35,766 nucleotides of DNA from Burkholderiales bacterium (lineage in GTDB: Bacteria > Pseudomonadota > Gammaproteobacteria > Burkholderiales > Burkholderiaceae_C): the NCBI GenBank assembly GCA_028868895.1, contig JAGWTP010000038.1, forward strand, positions 1 through 35,766. Reading direction: 5' to 3'. A program made the translations under genes and the position numbers. Positions 25,519-35,766 of this stretch are shown here, one piece after another; position 1 is the stretch's first letter; each line of letters opens with the position of its first letter. The notes beneath the pieces were generated by a model. It was not told the DNA's origin. It saw only the letters and a program-made list of their open reading frames with translations, and searched no databases.

Positions 25519-26130
25519 ATGATGGTGCTCTACTCCGGAACGACCGACCCCTACTCGCACCGCTGCCGCTTCGTCCTGTTCGAAAAAGGCATGGACTTCG
25601 AGATCCGCGATGTCGACCTGTTCGCCAAGCCCGAAGACATCGCGCTGATGAACCCGTACAACGAAGTGCCGATCCTGGTCGAGCGCGACCTGATCCTGTA
25701 CGAGTCGCACATCATCAACGAGTACATCGACGAGCGCTTTCCGCACCCGCAGCTGATGCCGGGCGACCCGGTGGCACGCGCCCGGGTGCGGCTGTTCCTG
25801 TTCAACTTCGAGAAGGAGCTGTTCGCGCACGTCAACATGCTCGAATCGCGCGGCATGAAGGGCACCGACAAGCAGCTCGAGAAGGCGCGCTCGCAGATCC
25901 GCGACCGCCTGACCCAGCTCGCGCCGATCTTCCTGAAGAACAAGTACATGCTGGGCGACGACTTCTCGATGCTCGACGTGGCGATCGCGCCGCTGCTGTG
26001 GCGCCTTGACTACTACGGCATCGACATGTCGAAGAACGCCGTGCCGCTGCTCAAGTACGCCGAGCGCATCTTCTCGCGCCCGGCCTACATCGAGGCGCTG
26101 ACGCCGTCCGAGAAAGTGATGCGCAAGTAG
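25519..26130 (+). CDS. sspA: Stringent starvation protein A (GST fold)
   Basis: The 203-residue product has the thioredoxin-like half of a glutathione S-transferase fold (LYSGTTDPYSHRCRFVLFEKGM, NEVPILVERDLILYESHIINEYIDERFPHP) and a helical C-terminal half. These features match SspA. Known: SspA lacks GST activity and binds RNA polymerase under starvation. The ATG at 25519 is used; Met2 is next to it. An AGGA box lies 11 bp upstream. It follows the petABC terminator and precedes sspB by 37 bp, a standard pair. Confidence 0.92.
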   Translation: MMVLYSGTTDPYSHRCRFVLFEKGMDFEIRDVDLFAKPEDIALMNPYNEVPILVERDLILYESHIINEYIDERFPHPQLMPGDPVARARVRLFLFNFEKELFAHVNMLESRGMKGTDKQLEKARSQIRDRLTQLAPIFLKNKYMLGDDFSMLDVAIAPLLWRLDYYGIDMSKNAVPLLKYAERIFSRPAYIEALTPSEKVMRK

Positions 26131-26167
26131 TCGCCGGCCCGCTGGCACGCAGCGCGCGAGTAACCCC

Positions 26168-26668
26168 ATGAGTTCGCCTCCGATCGCCCCGACCACCGCA
26201 GGAACGTCGACCCGTCCGTACCTGATCCGTGCACTGCACGACTGGTGCACCGACAACGGCTTCACCCCGTACATCGCGGTGTTCGTCGACGCGCAGGTGC
26301 GGGTGCCGATGGAACACGTGAAGAACAACGAGATCGTACTCAACGTTGGCTTCGAGGCGACCAGCGCGCTCAAGCTCGGCAACGAGGTGATCGAATTCAA
26401 GGCGCGGTTCGGCGGCAGTTCGCGCGAGATCGTCGTGCCGATCGACCACGTGATCGCGATCTACGCCCGCGAGAACGGCCAGGGCATGGCGTTCCCGATG
26501 CCCACCGACAACCCGCCTGCGGCGGCGCCGGCCGGCGCCGCCGCGGCGCGGCCGCCGCGCCTGACGCTGACCGATGCGGCCGCCGGCAAGGGTGACGCCG
26601 AGCCGCCGCCACTCCTGCCGCCGGAGCCGCCGACGGGTGGGCGCCCCTCGCTCAAGCGCATCAAGTAG
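26168..26668 (+). CDS. sspB: ClpXP specificity-enhancing factor SspB
   Basis: The 166-residue product has the SspB substrate-binding fold (STRPYLIRALHDWCTDNGFTPYI, VPMEHVKNNEIVLNVG, FKARFGGSSREIVVPIDHVIAIYARENGQGMAF), then a Pro/Ala-rich flexible linker and the C-terminal ClpX-docking motif RPSLKRIK. It delivers ssrA-tagged proteins to ClpXP. The tail motif at the very end confirms the frame and the stop. Confidence 0.93.
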   Translation: MSSPPIAPTTAGTSTRPYLIRALHDWCTDNGFTPYIAVFVDAQVRVPMEHVKNNEIVLNVGFEATSALKLGNEVIEFKARFGGSSREIVVPIDHVIAIYARENGQGMAFPMPTDNPPAAAPAGAAAARPPRLTLTDAAAGKGDAEPPPLLPPEPPTGGRPSLKRIK

Positions 26669-26700
26669 CGGCAGCGGCGCGCGGTCCCGGACCGGCCTCT

Positions 26701-26706
26701 TATACT
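26701..26706 (+). promoter_or_regulatory. Candidate -10 box for tRNA-Thr
   Basis: TATACT lies 40 bp before the tRNA in the 78-bp gap after sspB. It is close to the -10 consensus and stands out in very GC-rich sequence. No -35 match was found at the expected distance. Confidence 0.45.
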
Positions 26707-26746
26707 TTCGACCCAACGATGGCGCGGCGCGACGCCGCCATCCCCC

Positions 26747-26822
26747 GCCGGCTTAGCTCAGTTGGTAGAGCACCCGCCTTGTAAGCGGAAGGTCCCCAGT
26801 TCGATCCCGGGAGCCGGCACCA
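26747..26822 (+). tRNA. tRNA-Thr (anticodon TGT)
   Basis: A 76-nt cloverleaf with encoded CCA. The acceptor stem GCCGGCT pairs with AGCCGGC; the D arm is GCTC…GAGC; the anticodon loop CTTGTAA gives anticodon TGT (reads ACA); the T arm contains GTTCGATCC. The outermost anticodon-stem pair is a C·A mismatch (positions 27·43), while the other four pairs are good. Confidence 0.95.
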
Positions 26823-26844
26823 GACCAACACTTGGCGCGTCGAT

Positions 26845-27174
26845 TCATGCCGACTGGACCTTCACCCGGATCGCGCAAATCTGCCAGCCGCGCTCGCGCA
26901 GCTTGTCTTCGAGCCGGGGCTGAAGCTGGCGCAACTTGGCGGCGACCGAGGCGTTTGCGGCGAGCAAGGACCAACCCGCGTCATCGACCGGACCGGGTTT
27001 GACATGCGCAGCCAGTGCGGTCGGCAGGCTCGGCCGGATGGCCTCGAAGCGCGCCGCAGAGTCGCGCATCAGTTGCTGCAGCCGGGCCAGCGGGGCGCTT
27101 TGCTGCAGCGCCTGCGCGATGCGCAACGCATCGGGCGTCACCGGGGGCGGTCGCGATGATGGCGTCGGGCTCAT
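26845..27174 (-). CDS. DciA-like DUF721 protein
   Basis: The 109-residue product starting MSPTPSS (27174) matches the DUF721/DciA type found beside secA in betaproteobacteria: a helical N-terminal part ([20 protein letters not shown]) and a KH-like core ([36 protein letters not shown]). Known: DciA loads the replicative helicase DnaB in bacteria that lack DnaC. The frame opens further upstream to 27207, but MSPTPSS is the better start. It is divergent from secA. Confidence 0.78.
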   Translation of the reverse strand: MSPTPSSRPPPVTPDALRIAQALQQSAPLARLQQLMRDSAARFEAIRPSLPTALAAHVKPGPVDDAGWSLLAANASVAAKLRQLQPRLEDKLRERGWQICAIRVKVQSA

Positions 27175-27468
27175 TCGGCGAAGTGTAGCGACGCGCACCA
27201 GGCGCAAGCGAAGGGCGGATCAGCTGCCGCAGCGGCCTGGTGGCTTCGGGTCCGTGCGAGGTGGCGGGCCTCTCTGGGAGGCCAACCCGCGAATGTTAAA
27301 GTTCAACGTTTTGGCGGGCTCGCCTCGACTCCGGAAAGCCTTGATTCGGGCGGCCCTCGCCAGCATCTCCAGCAGGTTACCGCACTGAACGCCGAACCCC
27401 CCGGGCCGCAACGGGCTCGATGGGCCTGCGCGGCCCCCGCTGTCCCGCCCCCAACCCCCCGACGCCGC
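27175..27468. promoter_or_regulatory. dciA/secA divergent region and C-rich secA leader
   Basis: These 294 bp hold both promoters. A 6-bp hairpin, GGCCTC–5 nt–GAGGCC, sits at 27267–27283. An AT-rich stretch (AATGTTAAAGTTCAACGTTTT, about 27291–27311) is the likeliest promoter site. The last 80 bp before secA are C-rich (CCCCCCGGG, CCCGCCCCCAACCCCCC) and no Shine-Dalgarno sequence is visible before the ATG. No small secretion-monitor ORF like SecM was recognised. Confidence 0.4.
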
Positions 27469-30213
<2,745 letters not shown>

Positions 30214-30217
30214 CGGG

Positions 30218-30243
30218 AGGGCCTTGCAGGCCGGGACGGCCCT
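30218..30243 (+). terminator. Possible terminator hairpin after secA
   Basis: AGGGCC (30218–30223) and GGCCCT (30238–30243) can pair across 14 nt, just 5 nt after the secA stop. Related short repeats (GGCCTTGCAGGCC, GGCCCTTGCGGCC) overlap it. There is no T-run, so termination is uncertain. Confidence 0.3.
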
Positions 30244-30312
30244 TGCGGCCATCGGTGTGGCGCGTCAATAAGTTGTGGCGCCTCGTCATGTGTACGCTAT
30301 GCTGCCGACGAC

Positions 30313-32091
30313 ATGGGAGCTGACCAGTTCACCGACGTCGCCGTTCGGCGCGAATTGTTGCGCCTGTCGTTGCACAACGCGACCCGCAGCGTGCCGCTGC
30401 AACTGGTTGCTGTGACGGTCCTTGCAGGCATTGGTTTCTTTGCGGGCCGGTACGCAGCCGCGGCAATCACGATTGCGCTCGGCGTTGTCGTAGGTGTCTG
30501 GCGAGTGCTCATTTCGCGGCGCTATGGCGATGTCGCGACACTCGCCAACAGCGATCTCATGCATGTGACCCGGCAACTCGAGGGCAACTCGGCGTTGGCG
30601 GGCCTCATGTGGTGCGTCAGTTCCTTCGGCATTTACGCTTTTCTTGACGGCGCGGCGGCCACCGCCTACGTCGTGTTCGCCTGCGGTTCGATTTCGATCG
30701 CCGCATTTTTCATGTCCCTGGTCGGTCGATCGTTCGCCTGGCTCGCGGTGCCGGAACTGGGCAGCGTCTTCGTTGCCACGCTGGTCAGCGATACGGTGCG
30801 GTCGATTCCGTTGGCAATCCTCATCCTGCTGTATGGCTTCACCATGCTGCGGGCCGCGCGCGAATTCACCGAAACCACGGTGCGGGCGGTTCGCCACGGG
30901 CTGGAAGCCGACGCCGCCAACGCATCGCTGCAACTGGCCAAGGAGGCCGCCGAAACCGCCAACGTGGCCAAGTCGCAATTCCTGGCCACGATGAGTCACG
31001 AGATTCGCACGCCGATGAACGGCGTGCTCGGCGCGCTGGAATTGCTGCGCAGAACACAACTGGAGCCGGATCAGCGCCGGCTGGTGCGCACCGCCGCGTC
31101 GTCGGGCGTATCGCTGATGGCGATCCTGAACGACGTGCTCGATCACTCGAAGATCGAGGCCGGCAAGCTCAACCTGTCGAACTTGCCGTTTTCGTTGCAC
31201 GCGCTCGCGGTGTCGGTCATCGCGCTGTTTCGCGGCAATGCCGAGGCCAAGGGACTGGAACTGGCGCTCGACATCGACCCGGAAGTCGAGAACTGGGTCA
31301 TCGGCGATGCGCAGCGCTTGAAGCAGGTGCTGCTCAACCTGGTGGGCAACGCGATCAAGTTCACCGAGCACGGCGAGGTGCTGCTGCGTTTGAGCGCGCA
31401 GGCGGCGGCCAAAGGCGCTGCGGGGGTGGTTTTCGAGGTCCGTGATTCCGGCATCGGCATCGCAGACGATGCGATCGCCGATCTGTTCCAGCCGTTTCAC
31501 CAGATCGACGGCAGCCGCAGCCGGCGCCGTGGCGGCACCGGGTTGGGCCTGGCGATCAGCCAGCGCATCGTCGAAGCGATGGGTGGCAGGATCGAAGTCA
31601 AGAGTCGACCGGGGTTCGGTTCGAGGTTCCGCTTCACGCTGTCGTTGCTGCGCGATCCGGCGTCGGTTCATGTCGCACAGGCCGATTCAGCGCTCGGCGG
31701 GCTCGACGGCTCTTCCAGCCTGATGGGCGTGGTGCTCGTGGTCGAAGACAACGACGTGAACCGCATGATCGCGCGCGAAGTCCTGCAGTCGCTCGGCCTG
31801 AGCGTCATCGAAGCGAGCGACGGCATGGACGCGCTGGCACAGTTGGACCGGTATTCCGTCGACGTCGTGCTGATGGACTGCCAGATGCCGGTAATGGACG
31901 GCTACGCGGCGACGCAGGAGATACGCAAGCGCGAAGCCCGCCTCGGATTGCCGCGGATGCCGGTGCTGGCGCTGACCGCCGATGCGTTCGAAGAGGATGC
32001 GGTGCGTTCGCGCGAGGCCGGTATGGATGCGCACCTCGCCAAACCATACACGCGCGAACAGTTGCAGGAACTGCTCAAGGCCTGGCTGTAA
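30313..32091 (+). CDS. Membrane hybrid histidine kinase with receiver domain (RpfC-like layout)
   Basis: The 592-residue product has an N-terminal domain of about five to six membrane helices (residues 25–180), a coiled linker, a HisKA domain with [12 protein letters not shown] (phospho-His229), a HATPase domain with [22 protein letters not shown] and [10 protein letters not shown], and a receiver domain with [13 protein letters not shown] (phospho-Asp522) and AKPYT. It ends after the receiver: there is no HPt domain, unlike Xanthomonas RpfC. No separate response regulator is adjacent, so an HPt protein elsewhere is expected. It is convergent, 25 bp apart, with the RpfF-like gene. Inference: it could sense the product of that operon. 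The ribosome-binding site is poor. Confidence 0.88.
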   Translation: MGADQFTDVAVRRELLRLSLHNATRSVPLQLVAVTVLAGIGFFAGRYAAAAITIALGVVVGVWRVLISRRYGDVATLANSDLMHVTRQLEGNSALAGLMWCVSSFGIYAFLDGAAATAYVVFACGSISIAAFFMSLVGRSFAWLAVPELGSVFVATLVSDTVRSIPLAILILLYGFTMLRAAREFTETTVRAVRHGLEADAANASLQLAKEAAETANVAKSQFLATMSHEIRTPMNGVLGALELLRRTQLEPDQRRLVRTAASSGVSLMAILNDVLDHSKIEAGKLNLSNLPFSLHALAVSVIALFRGNAEAKGLELALDIDPEVENWVIGDAQRLKQVLLNLVGNAIKFTEHGEVLLRLSAQAAAKGAAGVVFEVRDSGIGIADDAIADLFQPFHQIDGSRSRRRGGTGLGLAISQRIVEAMGGRIEVKSRPGFGSRFRFTLSLLRDPASVHVAQADSALGGLDGSSSLMGVVLVVEDNDVNRMIAREVLQSLGLSVIEASDGMDALAQLDRYSVDVVLMDCQMPVMDGYAATQEIRKREARLGLPRMPVLALTADAFEEDAVRSREAGMDAHLAKPYTREQLQELLKAWL

Positions 32092-32116
32092 GTCGGAGGG
32101 TTGCGCGCCCCCGGTG

Positions 32117-33064
32117 TCAGCCCAGCGCGGACCACTCGGTGATGCCGGTGCGTTCCTCGTCCCATGCCGTATCGAGTTCGAGGCGCTTGATTTCTGCCAC
32201 CGCGCCTTCTCGGCTCGCGTCGCCCGCCTTGCGGACCTGGGCTCGCGCGAGCCGCTCCATCAAGCGAAGGTCCCGGTCGCCGAGCGTGAGTGCGCATTCG
32301 GTCCACTGATCGACGATGGCCAACAGCATCTCGTAGGTGATAGGCATCGCCAGTCGGCGCGCTTCAAGCGCGGCCAGCGTGCCGCGCAGCCTGGGATGGA
32401 CCGTGTTCAATACGGTTTCGATCGCCGCCTCGCCGTCGCCGTCATCGACGACGACGTCCACCAGATGGCGCCGATACAGCTGCTCCGCGGTGTAGAGCCT
32501 GCCCGAAAGGATCATCTCGTTGGCGATGGAGAAGCCGGCCTTGCGGATCACGAAGTTCCACGCGCCCATGCCCGGGAACAGGTTGAACAGCACCTCTGGA
32601 AAGCCTGCCTGCGCGCTGCGCTCGAAGATGACCTTGTGAAACGGCATCACCGATTCCAGGCCACCACCGAGTGTGTCGCCCTGGACGAGTACGGTCGTGT
32701 GGACGCCGCGGTTCGATGCGTTTTCCAGCCACCAGACCATGTCGATGCAGCGCCGCCCGTACATGCGCAGAGAGTCGAGGTCACGGGCGCGGATCAGCAG
32801 AACGAACAGCGACAGGTCGCCGCCGAAGTTGAAAACGCCGGTGACGTCGGAGCTGAGCACCAGGTGGCGCACCAGCCCCGGGCTCGACGCAATGTCGTCG
32901 AGCACGCGTTGCATCTCGGTCAGGCCGGCCAGGCTGTAGCACTGGATCGGCTTCACGTAGGTGCGAACGCGCAGCGCGGCCAGTTCGTCGTTCCATTCGA
33001 GGCGAAGGTACTTGTAGGGTCGAGTCATCAACGCCGTCAGGCGCGCCGCTGCGCTGGCGCTCAT
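32117..33064 (-). CDS. RpfF-like crotonase (putative DSF-family signal synthase)
   Basis: The 315-residue product belongs to the enoyl-CoA hydratase superfamily and resembles RpfF, which makes cis-2-unsaturated fatty acid signals from acyl-ACP. Supporting features: VFNFGGDLSLFVLLIRARD, VQGDTLGGGLES with Glu137, and GFPEVLFNLFPGMGAWNF with Glu157. The two glutamates are 20 residues apart, as are Glu141 and Glu161 of Xanthomonas RpfF. The C-terminal 90 residues are charged and helical. Its start overlaps the stop of the diiron oxidase gene (ATGA), and the sensor kinase is convergent with it. It could instead be another acyl-thioester hydratase, but the RpfF-type motifs and kinase neighbour favour signalling. 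Confidence 0.82.
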   Translation of the reverse strand: MSASAAARLTALMTRPYKYLRLEWNDELAALRVRTYVKPIQCYSLAGLTEMQRVLDDIASSPGLVRHLVLSSDVTGVFNFGGDLSLFVLLIRARDLDSLRMYGRRCIDMVWWLENASNRGVHTTVLVQGDTLGGGLESVMPFHKVIFERSAQAGFPEVLFNLFPGMGAWNFVIRKAGFSIANEMILSGRLYTAEQLYRRHLVDVVVDDGDGEAAIETVLNTVHPRLRGTLAALEARRLAMPITYEMLLAIVDQWTECALTLGDRDLRLMERLARAQVRKAGDASREGAVAEIKRLELDTAWDEERTGITEWSALG

Positions 33065-33708
33065 ATCGCTTCGAACACCTTCGTGATGTGATGGAAGTTG
33101 ACCAATGTCGCCTCAGTCACCGCATCGCGCGTGGCGTCGTCGGCGACGGTGTTAAGGACCTGGCGCAACGTGGCCATGTGCTGCATGTCCATCGTTGCGT
33201 GGGAGCTGATGAACGAAATGCCGCGATCGCCTTCGAGCAGCAGCGAATCGCGGATCGCCGACGAGAACGTCCCCCCGTACACCGACGCGATGACCTCGAG
33301 CGTGTACATCATGCCCAGTACCGAGCACGGGTGGCGCCGGTCGGCGGCCCAGTAGTTGTAGCCAGTCAGTGCCAGCGTGTGCACCGAGGGCTGGTGCGCG
33401 TGCAGCGTGGTCTGGCTCACGCCGACCGCTTCCAGGTCGTTCATCACCCACTGCTCATGGCCCGATTCCTCGTGCATGTGCTCGTACAGGAAGTAGCGCA
33501 CCTGGCGCTGCGCATCGGGCACCCGGCTGGCCGCGGCCGCGCACACCGGGTTGAAGTGCCAGACCACGTGGTACAGCTCGAGCAGCAGCTTGCGGTAGCG
33601 CTCGACCGGCATGCCGTGCGCGACGGCATCGAGCACGACCGGGTTGGTTTCGAAGTCACGGCGCGCTTCGTCGGTGCGCACGACCAGATCGGCAAAGAAA
33701 GGCAACAT
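33061..33708 (-). CDS. Haem-oxygenase-like diiron oxidase (TenA/PqqC/UndA superfamily, iron-containing redox enzyme)
   Basis: The product is 215 residues from the ATG at 33708, or 221 from the ATG at 33726. The inner start has GGGA about 8 bp upstream and is preferred. Numbering from 33726: a helix with Glu50 (LLLELYHVVWHF), EHMHEESGHEQW with Glu87-x2-His90, LEVIASVYGG with Glu144, and SSHATMDMQHMATL with His176-x3-Asp180-x2-His183. This set matches the metal ligands of haem-oxygenase-like diiron oxidases, for example UndA, which decarboxylates fatty acids. It is soluble. It is coupled to the RpfF-like gene by ATGA, so both enzymes probably work on one fatty-acyl-derived product. The substrate is unknown. 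Confidence 0.8.
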   Translation of the reverse strand: MLPFFADLVVRTDEARRDFETNPVVLDAVAHGMPVERYRKLLLELYHVVWHFNPVCAAAASRVPDAQRQVRYFLYEHMHEESGHEQWVMNDLEAVGVSQTTLHAHQPSVHTLALTGYNYWAADRRHPCSVLGMMYTLEVIASVYGGTFSSAIRDSLLLEGDRGISFISSHATMDMQHMATLRQVLNTVADDATRDAVTEATLVNFHHITKVFEAI

Positions 33709-33746
33709 TCGGTTTCCCAGCAACAATGATCGGCATCTCTGTCATC

Positions 33747-33764
33747 GTCAATCTTGAGGTTGAC
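33747..33764. promoter_or_regulatory. Imperfect dyad upstream of the oxidase–crotonase operon
   Basis: GTCAA (33747–33751) and TTGAC (33760–33764) form an inverted repeat across 8 nt, 39 bp before the chosen oxidase start, in the 145-bp gap shared with the divergent GNAT gene. It could be an operator or a chance dyad. ATGATCGG also occurs twice nearby (33726–33733 and 33768–33775). Confidence 0.25.
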
Positions 33765-33871
33765 CGCATGATCGGATGCAGGTTTCGGGCCCACTCTAAT
33801 GCACTGCGCCCCGCGCGCACAGTGGCAGCCCTTACAGGGGCCTTCGAGTTTGCGCCTGCCGCGATGACTTC

Positions 33872-34462
33872 ATGACGAATGCCGACACGCTTCTCGCAGC
33901 GCCGCGCGCGCTGTACACGCCGCGCCTGCGCCTGGAGCACCCGCGCACCGAGCATGCCGCTGTGGTGATGGACAGCGTCAATGCGTCGCTGCCTGCGCTG
34001 CGCTGCATCGGCTGGGGGCAGGGCGCATTCGACGCGCGGCGCGCGCTGCGCATGTGCGAGCTCGATCGCGCCGCGGTGGCCGCGGGCGAGTGCCTGATCT
34101 ACTTCGCGTTCGAGCGGGACGGCGGCGCGTTCGTCGGCAACCTCGACCTGCACAGCTTCGCGTTCGAGGTGCCGCGCTGCGAGATCGGCTACGTCGGCGA
34201 CGTGCGGCGCGCCGGCCGCGGCCTGATGTTCGAGGCCGCCACCGCAGTGCTGCGGCTGGGCTTTGCGCTCGGCGTGCTGCGCATCGAGGCGCGCTGCGAC
34301 GCGCGCAACCTGCGTGCGATCCACTTCGCCGAGCGGCTCGGCATGCAACGCGAGGGCCGGCTGCGCTCGCACGCGCACGACCCGCAAGGTGGACTGTGCG
34401 ACGACGTGGTGCTGGCGCTGCTGCGCGACGAGCCGCCGCCGTCGGCGCGAACCGGTCGCTGA
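33872..34462 (+). CDS. GNAT-family N-acetyltransferase (RimJ/RimL type)
   Basis: The 196-residue product has the GNAT fold: [16 protein letters not shown] at the start, [19 protein letters not shown], the strand [19 protein letters not shown] (acetyl-CoA loop, Arg-x2-Gly-Arg-Gly-type), and [25 protein letters not shown], typical of ribosomal-protein-type acetyltransferases. The substrate cannot be read from sequence. It is divergent from the oxidase operon and lies 68 bp before argJ. Confidence 0.85.
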   Translation: MTNADTLLAAPRALYTPRLRLEHPRTEHAAVVMDSVNASLPALRCIGWGQGAFDARRALRMCELDRAAVAAGECLIYFAFERDGGAFVGNLDLHSFAFEVPRCEIGYVGDVRRAGRGLMFEAATAVLRLGFALGVLRIEARCDARNLRAIHFAERLGMQREGRLRSHAHDPQGGLCDDVVLALLRDEPPPSARTGR

Positions 34463-34490
34463 CCGCCTCGAAGCCGGCGCCGCGACTTCC

Positions 34491-34496
34491 TACAAT
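34491..34496 (+). promoter_or_regulatory. Candidate -10 box upstream of argJ
   Basis: TACAAT lies 34 bp before the argJ ATG, in the gap after the GNAT gene. It matches the box before argB exactly, in the same CTACAATCG context. No clear -35 box or Arg-box-like palindrome was seen. Confidence 0.4.
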
Positions 34497-34530
34497 CGGC
34501 GACCATCTCCCGCCACTGCAAAGCACCGCC

Positions 34531-35760
34531 ATGCCCGTCAACCTGCAAGCCCCCGACCCCAGCCGCCTGCACGCCGTGCCCGGGGTCGAGCTCGGCATCG
34601 CGATGGCCGGCGTGCGCAAGGCCCACCGGCGCGACCTGACGGTGGTGACGATCGCCGAGGGCTCGACCGTGGCCGGCGTGTTCACCCGCAACCGCTTTTG
34701 CGCCGCGCCGGTGCAGTTGTGCCGCAGCCACCTCGCGGGCGCGCTGAGCCCGCGCGCGATCGTCATCAACACCGGCAACGCCAACGCCGGCACCGGCGAC
34801 GACGGCCTGGCGCGCGCCCGCGCCACCTGCGAGGCGCTGGCCGCCCACCTGGGCATCGCGCCCGAACAGGTGCTGCCGTTCTCGACCGGCGTGATCATGG
34901 AAAGCCTGCCGGTCGATCGCATCGTTGCCGGCCTGCCGGCCGCGATCGCCGACCTGCGCCCCGACCACTGGGGCACCGCCGCCGAGGCGATCATGACCAC
35001 CGACACGCTGCCGAAGGCCGCATCGGTTCAGTTGCAGATCGGCGGCAAGACCGTCACGGTCACCGGCATCAGCAAGGGCGCCGGGATGATCCGGCCGAAC
35101 ATGGCGACGATGCTCGGCTTCGTCGCCACCGACGCGGTGGTCGCGCCGGCGCTGGTGCGCTCACTCGTGCAAGACGCCGCCGACCAGTCGTTCAACCGCA
35201 TCACGATCGACGGCGACACCTCGACCAACGACTCGTTCGTGCTGATCGCCACCGGCCGCGCCGGCCACGACGAGATCACGCAGTTCGAGTCGGGCGATGG
35301 CCTGCGCCTGCGCGACGCGGTGGTGGCGGTCGCGCAGCAGCTCGCCCAGGCGATCGTGCGCGACGGCGAGGGCGCGACCAAGTTCATCAGCGTGTGCGTC
35401 GAGGGCGGCCAAACCGAAGACGAGTGCCGGAAGGTGGCCTACGCGATTGCGCACTCGCCACTGGTGAAGACCGCGTTCTTCGCCAGCGACCCGAATCTGG
35501 GGCGCATCCTGGCCGCGGTGGGCTACGCCGGCATCGCCGATCTGGACCAGACCACCATCGACCTGTTCCTCGACGAGGTCGCCGTGGTCAAGGCCGGTGG
35601 GCGGCTGCCCGAATACCGCGAGGAAGACGGCCAGCGCGTGATGAAGCGCAGCGAGATCACCGTGCGGGTGGTGCTGAACCGCGGCAGCGCGCAGACCACG
35701 GTGTGGACCTGCGACCTGAGCTACGACTACGTCAAGATCAACGCCGACTATCGAAGCTGA
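34531..35760 (+). CDS. argJ: Glutamate N-acetyltransferase / ornithine acetyltransferase
   Basis: The 409-residue precursor transfers acetyl from N-acetylornithine to glutamate, closing the arginine cycle; many ArgJ also use acetyl-CoA. It self-cleaves at a conserved Ala-Thr bond, visible as [14 protein letters not shown] with Thr193 as the nucleophile. Other conserved blocks: [60 protein letters not shown] and [10 protein letters not shown]. Length is normal and the stop is complete. The start [10 protein letters not shown] at 34531 fits the family; the open frame extends upstream without meaning. Confidence 0.96.
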   Translation: MPVNLQAPDPSRLHAVPGVELGIAMAGVRKAHRRDLTVVTIAEGSTVAGVFTRNRFCAAPVQLCRSHLAGALSPRAIVINTGNANAGTGDDGLARARATCEALAAHLGIAPEQVLPFSTGVIMESLPVDRIVAGLPAAIADLRPDHWGTAAEAIMTTDTLPKAASVQLQIGGKTVTVTGISKGAGMIRPNMATMLGFVATDAVVAPALVRSLVQDAADQSFNRITIDGDTSTNDSFVLIATGRAGHDEITQFESGDGLRLRDAVVAVAQQLAQAIVRDGEGATKFISVCVEGGQTEDECRKVAYAIAHSPLVKTAFFASDPNLGRILAAVGYAGIADLDQTTIDLFLDEVAVVKAGGRLPEYREEDGQRVMKRSEITVRVVLNRGSAQTTVWTCDLSYDYVKINADYRS

Positions 35761-35766
35761 GCGCGC

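Noticed and set aside
26747-26822. C·A mismatch in the tRNA anticodon stem as a sign of a pseudogene
   Set aside because: Only the outermost pair is affected. All other stems, the loops and the encoded CCA are intact, so the tRNA should work.

Overview
The window is about 36 kb of very GC-rich, densely coding chromosome. Its gene content points to a betaproteobacterium of the order Burkholderiales, probably a Leptothrix/Rubrivivax/Methylibium-type lineage. The evidence is argB–pyrimidine nucleotidase–slmA, hisIE–DUF4870–HIT–tatABC, petABC–sspA–sspB, and dciA/secA/argJ in their usual Burkholderiales surroundings. The lineage is inferred from protein similarity I recognise by eye; no search was run. 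Many genes are joined by ATGA or GTGA start/stop overlaps.

Region 1 (1–6270, minus strand) looks like one long operon for exported redox proteins. In transcription order it holds a small glutamic-type CPBP protease, a c-type cytochrome with five choice-of-anchor-D repeats and a JDVT-CTERM-like sorting tail, a TlpA-like thioredoxin, a DUF4266 lipoprotein, a DUF3570 beta-barrel, an ApbE-family flavin transferase, and the start of DsbD, which is cut by the window edge. The DUF3570 protein carries a DxxSGAT motif, the sequence ApbE enzymes modify with FMN in other proteins, so it is a good candidate for a covalently flavinylated outer-membrane protein.

Region 2 (6411–8818, plus) is a DUF6502 protein translationally coupled to a DUF5666 lipoprotein. 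Region 3 (8937–16699, plus) is a compact run of housekeeping genes: argB, pyrimidine 5'-nucleotidase, slmA, pdeM (with degraded catalytic motifs), a DUF815 ATPase, a MutT-type Nudix hydrolase, hisI, hisE, DUF4870, HIT and tatABC. A 30-bp direct repeat copies the end of argB into the start of the next gene.

Region 4 (16713–22230) holds a DegS/HtrA-like protease (minus), a pdxA-family gene (plus), a long DUF1631 gene (minus) and mscL (minus). Region 5 (22493–26822, plus) is the cytochrome bc1 operon petABC with a strong terminator, then sspA, sspB and tRNA-Thr(TGT). Region 6 has dciA (minus) divergent from secA (plus).

Region 7 (30313–34462) sits between secA and argJ, which are neighbours in the Burkholderiales gene order I know. 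It holds a membrane hybrid histidine kinase, and convergent to it a coupled pair: a haem-oxygenase-like diiron oxidase (TenA/UndA fold) and an RpfF-like crotonase with both catalytic glutamates. A GNAT acetyltransferase follows. This resembles a DSF-type fatty-acid signalling locus with an added oxidase and is the best candidate here for an undescribed system. The window ends with argJ.

No CRISPR arrays, insertion sequences, phage genes or rRNA were seen. No gene-free stretch exceeds 300 bases; the longest are 27175–27468 (dciA/secA) and 22231–22492 (mscL/petA).
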